Shown: piece by piece, positions 6,623-10,076 of the stretch | Position numbering within the stretch: position 1 is the stretch's first letter | Layout of the letters: each line of letters begins with the position of its first letter | Source of the DNA: Planctomycetota bacterium | GTDB lineage: Bacteria; Planctomycetota; UBA8742; JACQVU01 | NCBI GenBank assembly: GCA_016209585.1 | Contig: JACQVU010000361.1 | Coordinates: forward strand, 1 to 10,076 | DNA: 10,076 bases | Reading direction: 5' to 3' | The notes under the pieces: generated by a model | Database searches by the model: none | Told to the model about the DNA's origin: nothing | What the model saw: the letters and a program-made list of their open reading frames with translations, nothing else | Program-made: the position numbers and the translations under genes

Positions 6623-6972
6623 GGGCGCTTGTCCGGCCCGCGCGGGCGAAGCAGCGGCAGCAGCGGAAGGAGACGCAGCGGGTTGCCGCGGAGCCGCAAC
6701 CGCCCGCGCAGCCAGGCGACGATGAGGCTGCCCCCGCGCGCCAGGGAGGCGAGAGTGGCGGCGTCGCTCTCCAGGGCGGCGTCGTATCGGGCCGCGATGC
6801 CCTCACGCAGGACGATGCGTTCACCGACGAATTCTATGGTAGTGGAGACACCGGAGATGGTGATCACGATGGTGGCGAAACGGTCGTGCGGGGCGGACCG
6901 GGCGATCACGCTCTTGAGCATGTGGGCGAAGATCGTGCAGCGAGCCGGGTCGGCGAACTGAACGTCGGGCAT
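6619..6972 (-). CDS. SCP2-like sterol/lipid-binding domain protein, 117 aa
   Basis: The ATG at 6972 is the first gene of the minus-strand operon and has no obvious Shine-Dalgarno. An alternative start is the internal Met at residue 18. Residues 32-57 form alternating hydrophobic strands (FATIVITISG, TTIEFVG, RIVLREG). Residues 65-97 resemble the signature of the SCP2 fold: ALESDAATLASLARGGSLIVAWLRGRLRLRG, that is, a 'D.~tL..l..G......A~~~Gkl~~~G' block. A Leu/Pro-rich helix (LRLLPLLPLL) follows. SCP2 proteins bind lipids, sterols or CoA esters in a hydrophobic tunnel. The stop TGA (6621-6619) overlaps the ATG of the VAO-type oxidase, so the products are made together. The family call rests on this block alone; it could be another lipid-binding or hypothetical protein. 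Confidence 0.5.
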   Translation of the reverse strand: MPDVQFADPARCTIFAHMLKSVIARSAPHDRFATIVITISGVSTTIEFVGERIVLREGIAARYDAALESDAATLASLARGGSLIVAWLRGRLRLRGNPLRLLPLLPLLRPRGPDKRP

Positions 6973-7024
6973 GTTTGTAGCGCGCCCGTGAGGGCGTCGA
7001 GCGCCGGACCGCGTGGGGAGCCGG

Positions 7025-7055
7025 GATCGGACCGGTCAGTCCGCTCGGTCGGATC
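7025..7055. promoter_or_regulatory. imperfect 10-base inverted repeat in the divergent region
   Basis: GATCGGACCG (7025-7034) and CGGTCGGATC (7046-7055) are reverse complements with one mismatch, separated by 11 bases. It lies in the likely leader of the minus-strand operon, so it could be an operator or an RNA hairpin. In GC-rich DNA chance is not excluded. Confidence 0.35.
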
Positions 7056-7188
7056 GCGGGCTGGATGCGCCCACGAGCGAGCGGCTGCACATAGCGTATC
7101 GGCACGAGGTAACTCGACCAAACGGTTTCAAGGGAAAAACATCTTTTTTTCATAAGTAGCCCTGAAGGACGGACGAAAAAAAAGACGA

Positions 7189-7215
7189 AAAAATGACCAT
7201 GAACTCGTCATTTTT
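7189..7215. promoter_or_regulatory. perfect dyad AAAAATGAC-N9-GTCATTTTT, candidate operator or bidirectional terminator
   Basis: Two exact 9-base arms (7189-7197 and 7207-7215) flank nine bases. An outer pair, GACGGA (7168-7173) with TCCGTC (7218-7223), extends the symmetry. The centre is about 50 bases before the start point implied by the -10 box at 7240-7245, which is a usual activator position. The A-rich left and T-rich right also resemble a two-way terminator, but the stem is AT-rich and weak, so an operator reading is slightly preferred. Confidence 0.5.
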
Positions 7216-7239
7216 GTTCCGTCGGGGCGTTTGATGAGG

Positions 7240-7245
7240 GATAAT
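7240..7245 (+). promoter_or_regulatory. candidate -10 box (GATAAT) of the surface protein gene
   Basis: GATAAT matches TATAAT at five of six positions and is rare in this GC-rich sequence. The -35 is poor (TTCCGT at 7217-7222 with 17-base spacing, or TTGTTC at 7214-7219 with 20), which would fit an activator-dependent promoter given the dyad just upstream. The leader to the ATG at 7338 would be about 85 bases. Confidence 0.35.
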
Positions 7246-7274
7246 TCGAGCAGGTGATCGAGATCGGCCACGGG

Positions 7275-7292
7275 CGCGCCAGGGCTGGCGCG
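7275..7292 (+). other. GC hairpin in the 5' leader of the surface protein gene
   Basis: CGCGCC (7275-7280) pairs with GGCGCG (7287-7292) around a six-base loop; A-G/C-T within the loop can extend it to eight pairs. It ends 45 bases before the ATG and could affect leader stability. No known riboswitch core was recognised around it. Confidence 0.3.
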
Positions 7293-7337
7293 GTCGTTGG
7301 CGGTACGGGTAACCAGGCGCTGGACGGGGAGAACGTC

Positions 7338-10076
7338 ATGGCGTGGTGGAGTTCGGGGGGTGGCCGTCGCCGGCATGGCGGCGCCGCGCAGGCAGTGCCG
7401 TGCCGCACTCTGTTCTCGCGCGTTTTTAGCGCGATCCTCGTGGGCGCGTCGCTGCTCGCGGCGGCTGCTCCCGCCAGCGCCGCCTGGACGGGAAGCGGCA
7501 CGACCACCGTCACGACTGACGCCACGAACAAAGACGCCGTGGCGGTCAGCGTGGAGCAGAATCGGATCGTTTACGGCCGGGCGTCGGGAACCACGGGCAT
7601 CTACTACGCGGCCATGGACGGCAGCGGCGAGACGGCGATCATCACGGGGGGCCAGTACCGCTTCCCCGACATCAACTCTTCCGGGCAGGTGGTCTTTACT
7701 GAGTTCACCAACGGCGGGTGCAGCGGGGCCTCCTTCTCCTACGTGCATCGGCGCAACACGGCGCCCTATGGTTCAGACAGCGCCACCTACACCGGCGGCG
7801 GGGAGGGGATCGGCACCTACCAGATGGCGTCGATCGGCGACGACGGCGTGGTGATCTCGGAGGCGACGAACTCACACGGGACGGAGACCAGCAACAACGG
7901 CGCGCACTGCCCCGGTAACACCACGGTGAGGATGCGCCAGGCCGACAACGCCACCTGGTTCAACATCAACGCCAACTGGCGGCGGCCGGACTACGTGAAC
8001 GGCTCCTACTACATGTGGGACGATGGCACCAACATCTGGCGCAACAACGCCGACACGGGGTACGACGGCACCAGCGCGGCCACGAACAGTTCGGGCGACT
8101 ATTGCTGGCGCAACGCGGCTGACGGCCTGATCTACGCCGTGCTGGGCGGCTCGCTGGTGTCGGTCTCGTCGGCCGTGGGCTACCACCCCGACATCTCCAA
8201 CCGCGACACGTCCAACGGCGTCGTCTGGGTCTTCTGGATCGAGAACGTCAGCGGCTACGAGCAGGTGCGCAAGCGCTCGTTCACGCAGGTGCCCACGCTC
8301 AGCGGCGCCAACATCACCATCAGCGCCAGCCCGATCACGGCGGACGGGTCGACGAACTACACCATCAGCATCACCGCCACGGACGCGGACGGGTCGGACA
8401 CCTTCGGCGGCACGTGGGGCATGCTGGTGTTGATGAGCCAACTGACCGGCACCTGGACGAACGCCCACGGCTATTTCGGCTGGCACCCGACCAACTCCAC
8501 CGGCCCGCCGGGGTTCGGGGCGTCGCTGGAGTCTGGCGCGTGCGCCGGCGGCGGGTACGTCGGCAAGAACACGTCGTACGGGCCGGAGTTCGTGCAGTTG
8601 CTGCCCGGTTCGTGCAGCACCACCACGGCGGGGAACGACCGGACGGTGAACTTCGTCTTTCGGGCGTTGACCAACTGGGGCGACATCCAGGACATGCGCA
8701 TCGGCGGCTACGCCTGCGACAAGATGGACGCCGCCACCGGCTGGGTGGACTGGACGGGGACGAGTTTCAAGGTTCTGCCGGCCGCGCCGTCGGGGCTTTC
8801 GGTGACCAACCCCACGCTCTCCACGCAGGACCTCTCGTGGACGCTGAACTCCGGCTCCACGGAGACCTCGGTGAAGGTCTACCGCAACGCCATTCTCCGC
8901 GCCACGCTGGCGGCGGACACCACGTCGTGGCAAGACACGGGGCTGCCGGCCAACACGCAGTACACCTACCAGATTAAGGCCGCCAACAGCGGGGGGGAGA
9001 GCGCGGGGAGCAACTCGGTGGCGAAGTACACGCTGATCGAGACGCCCACGACCTCCACGTTCGGGACGACGACGGCCTCGTCGATCGTGTTGAACACCAC
9101 GGGCCTCTCGAACCTGACGTCCGGCTCCTCCGGCGCCTGGTTCGAGTCCACCACCGCCGGCGGCAACACGGGGTTGCAGGCCTGGATCACGGTGATGACG
9201 GCGACGGCGACCGGCCTGTCGCCGAACGCGCAGTACACCTATCGGGTGAAGGCGCGCAACGGCGACGGAATCGAGACCGGGTGGTCGGGAAGCGCCTCGC
9301 GCTACACGCTGCCCGGCACGCCCAGCGGCCTGGTGAAGAGCGGGCTGACGACGAACTCTCTCACCTGGTCCTGGTCGGCGCCGGCCGGGGACGCCAACGG
9401 CTACAAGTTGACCTGCAACGGCAACACGGTGGACGTGGGGTACGTGCTGACCTACACCGCCAGCCAGGCGAACGGGTTCGGCGTGATGAACGCCAACACC
9501 TCCTACACGGCGACGGTGACGGCCTACAACAGCAGCGGCGACGGGATCACCAGCGGCGGGGTGAGCAACTACACCGCTATCGAGACGCCGGCTGACCCGA
9601 CGTACGGGACCATCACGTCGTCGTCCATCGTGCTGAACACCTCGGGGTGTTCGAACATCACGGTCGCCTCTTCCGGGATCTGGTTCGACTCGACGACCGC
9701 CGGCGGCAACACCGGCATCCAGGCCTGGGTGACGGTGGCGACCGACACCGCGACCACGCTGTCGCCGAACGCGCAGTACACGTTCCGGGCGAAGGCGCGC
9801 AACGGCGACGCGGTGGAGACGCCGTGGTCGGGGAGCACGTCGCGCTACACGCTGCCCGGCACGCCTACCGGTCTGGCGAAGAGCGGGTTGACCACCAACT
9901 CTCTCACCTGGTCCTGGTCGGCCCCGGCCGGCGACGCCAACGGCTACAAGTTGACCTGCAACGGCAACACGGTGGACGTGGGGTACGTGCTCACCTACAC
10001 CGCCAGCCAGGCGAACGGGTTCGGGGTTTTCGTGCCGAACACGGCCTATACGGGCACCATCCGGGGGTACAACACC
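7338..10076 (+). CDS. large secreted repeat protein: signal peptide, propeller-like region, Ig-like region and Fn3-type repeats; 3' end outside the window
   Basis: The ATG at 7338 has GGGGAGA (7326-7332) five bases upstream, and the frame stays open for 913 codons to the edge. A signal peptide is clear: a long Arg-containing n-region (1-28), a hydrophobic core (29-44, VFSAILVGASLLAAAA) and an ASA site for cleavage near residue 48. Residues about 66-315 hold strand patterns of TolB/PD40 blades (IVYGRASGTTGIYYAAMDGSGE; FPDINSSGQVVFTEF; YHPDISNRDTSNGVVWVFWIE). Residues about 316-480 look Ig-like, with several Cys. A single Fn3-like domain starts at about 484 (PAAPSGLSVTNPTLSTQDLSW). From residue 567 there are tandem units of 181 residues, each with two Fn3-like modules (PNAQYTYRVKARNGDG and WSWSAPAGDANGYKL cores). 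It is Ser/Thr/Asn/Gly-rich throughout, as in surface adhesins or extracellular carbohydrate-active enzymes. No catalytic domain is visible; one could lie beyond the edge. Confidence 0.85.
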   Translation, partial: MAWWSSGGGRRRHGGAAQAVPCRTLFSRVFSAILVGASLLAAAAPASAAWTGSGTTTVTTDATNKDAVAVSVEQNRIVYGRASGTTGIYYAAMDGSGETAIITGGQYRFPDINSSGQVVFTEFTNGGCSGASFSYVHRRNTAPYGSDSATYTGGGEGIGTYQMASIGDDGVVISEATNSHGTETSNNGAHCPGNTTVRMRQADNATWFNINANWRRPDYVNGSYYMWDDGTNIWRNNADTGYDGTSAATNSSGDYCWRNAADGLIYAVLGGSLVSVSSAVGYHPDISNRDTSNGVVWVFWIENVSGYEQVRKRSFTQVPTLSGANITISASPITADGSTNYTISITATDADGSDTFGGTWGMLVLMSQLTGTWTNAHGYFGWHPTNSTGPPGFGASLESGACAGGGYVGKNTSYGPEFVQLLPGSCSTTTAGNDRTVNFVFRALTNWGDIQDMRIGGYACDKMDAATGWVDWTGTSFKVLPAAPSGLSVTNPTLSTQDLSWTLNSGSTETSVKVYRNAILRATLAADTTSWQDTGLPANTQYTYQIKAANSGGESAGSNSVAKYTLIETPTTSTFGTTTASSIVLNTTGLSNLTSGSSGAWFESTTAGGNTGLQAWITVMTATATGLSPNAQYTYRVKARNGDGIETGWSGSASRYTLPGTPSGLVKSGLTTNSLTWSWSAPAGDANGYKLTCNGNTVDVGYVLTYTASQANGFGVMNANTSYTATVTAYNSSGDGITSGGVSNYTAIETPADPTYGTITSSSIVLNTSGCSNITVASSGIWFDSTTAGGNTGIQAWVTVATDTATTLSPNAQYTFRAKARNGDAVETPWSGSTSRYTLPGTPTGLAKSGLTTNSLTWSWSAPAGDANGYKLTCNGNTVDVGYVLTYTASQANGFGVFVPNTAYTGTIRGYNT
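9036..10076 (+). repeat. tandem 543-base (181-codon) repeat inside the surface protein gene
   Basis: Unit 1 is 9036-9578. Unit 2 starts at 9579 and is cut by the window after 498 bases. Several anchors all give exactly 543 bases: the IETP start, PNAQYT, RYTLPGTP and GYKLTCNG. The first half of each unit has diverged in protein (for example WFESTTAGG against WFDSTTAGG, QYTYRVKARNG against QYTFRAKARNG). The stretch 9336-9482 against 9879-10025 encodes 49 identical residues. More copies may follow beyond the window. Confidence 0.9.

Larger units (their letters stand above)
6973..7337. other. 365-base divergent intergenic region with regulatory structures
   Basis: This lies between the minus-strand SCP2-like/oxidase operon and the plus-strand surface protein gene, so it should contain promoters for both. 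No convincing gene is seen. Its middle (about 7120-7250) is markedly AT-rich compared with the rest of the window, with runs such as TTTTTTT and AAAAAAAA. Structures found: an imperfect inverted repeat (7025-7055), a perfect dyad (7189-7215), a -10 box (7240-7245) and a GC hairpin (7275-7292). For the minus strand the best promoter seen is weak: TTGGTC (7121-7116), a 17-base spacer and TACGCT (7098-7093), which would leave a leader of about 115 bases. A CGCCC/GGGCG hairpin lies near 6983-6996, close to the SCP2-like start. Confidence 0.6.

Noticed and set aside
6886..7155. Short open frames on both strands in the divergent spacer (for example the plus-strand 89-codon frame)
   Set aside because: They overlap the SCP2-like gene or lack a ribosome binding site, are Arg/Ser-rich, and show no family pattern.
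7255..7330. A possible cyclic-di-GMP type riboswitch in the leader of the surface protein gene
   Set aside because: Only a GGTAACC-like piece resembles it; the conserved core is missing.
7872..8933. A 353-codon minus-strand open frame opposite the surface protein
   Set aside because: It is Arg/Val/Gly/His-rich with no motif. The plus frame has a signal peptide, a good ribosome binding site and repeated domains.

Overview
The window is GC-rich (mostly G or C at third codon positions) and bacterial. It shows no rRNA, tRNA, CRISPR array or insertion sequence. The gene mix is a gliding/ABC-auxiliary protein plus a DUF4340 protein, a small EEE-motif antitoxin-like protein, a DUF4258/DUF2283-type pair, and a very large secreted protein with fibronectin-type repeats. 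There is also repeat-laden intergenic DNA. Together these fit an uncultured, free-living Gram-negative-type bacterium such as a planctomycete relative or a neighbouring candidate phylum. The phylum is an inference and is not proven by any marker in the window.

Region 1 (1-3463, + strand) is the end of an ABC-transport-type operon. It holds a GldG-like membrane-anchored periplasmic protein (5' end outside the window), a 70-codon antitoxin-like gene, and a DUF4340 membrane-anchored protein. GldG-like and DUF4340 genes usually sit next to each other downstream of an ABC ATPase and a permease, which would lie to the left of this window. Here they are separated by the small gene and by a short heptad repeat (2161-2184).

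Region 2 (3464-4544) has a palindrome after the operon, a roughly 100-base inverted-repeat element (3522-3620), one gene for a membrane-anchored Pro/Ala/Thr/Lys-rich protein (3765-4325), and an inverted pair of heptad-repeat arrays (4409-4491) between convergent genes.

Region 3 (4545-6972, - strand) reads right to left. An SCP2-like lipid-binding protein and a VAO-type FAD-dependent oxidase overlap by four bases. After a 57-base gap comes a toxin-antitoxin-like pair that also overlaps by four bases.

Region 4 (6973-7337) is a 365-base divergent regulatory region with a perfect 9+9 dyad, a good -10 box and hairpins.

Region 5 (7338-10076, + strand) is a single open frame of 913 codons that runs off the right edge. 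It has a signal peptide, a probable TolB-like propeller, an Ig-like segment, one Fn3-like domain, and tandem 181-residue double-Fn3 units with very recent homology between copies. It is probably a cell-surface or secreted adhesion or carbohydrate-related protein. The window shows no link between the regions beyond adjacency.
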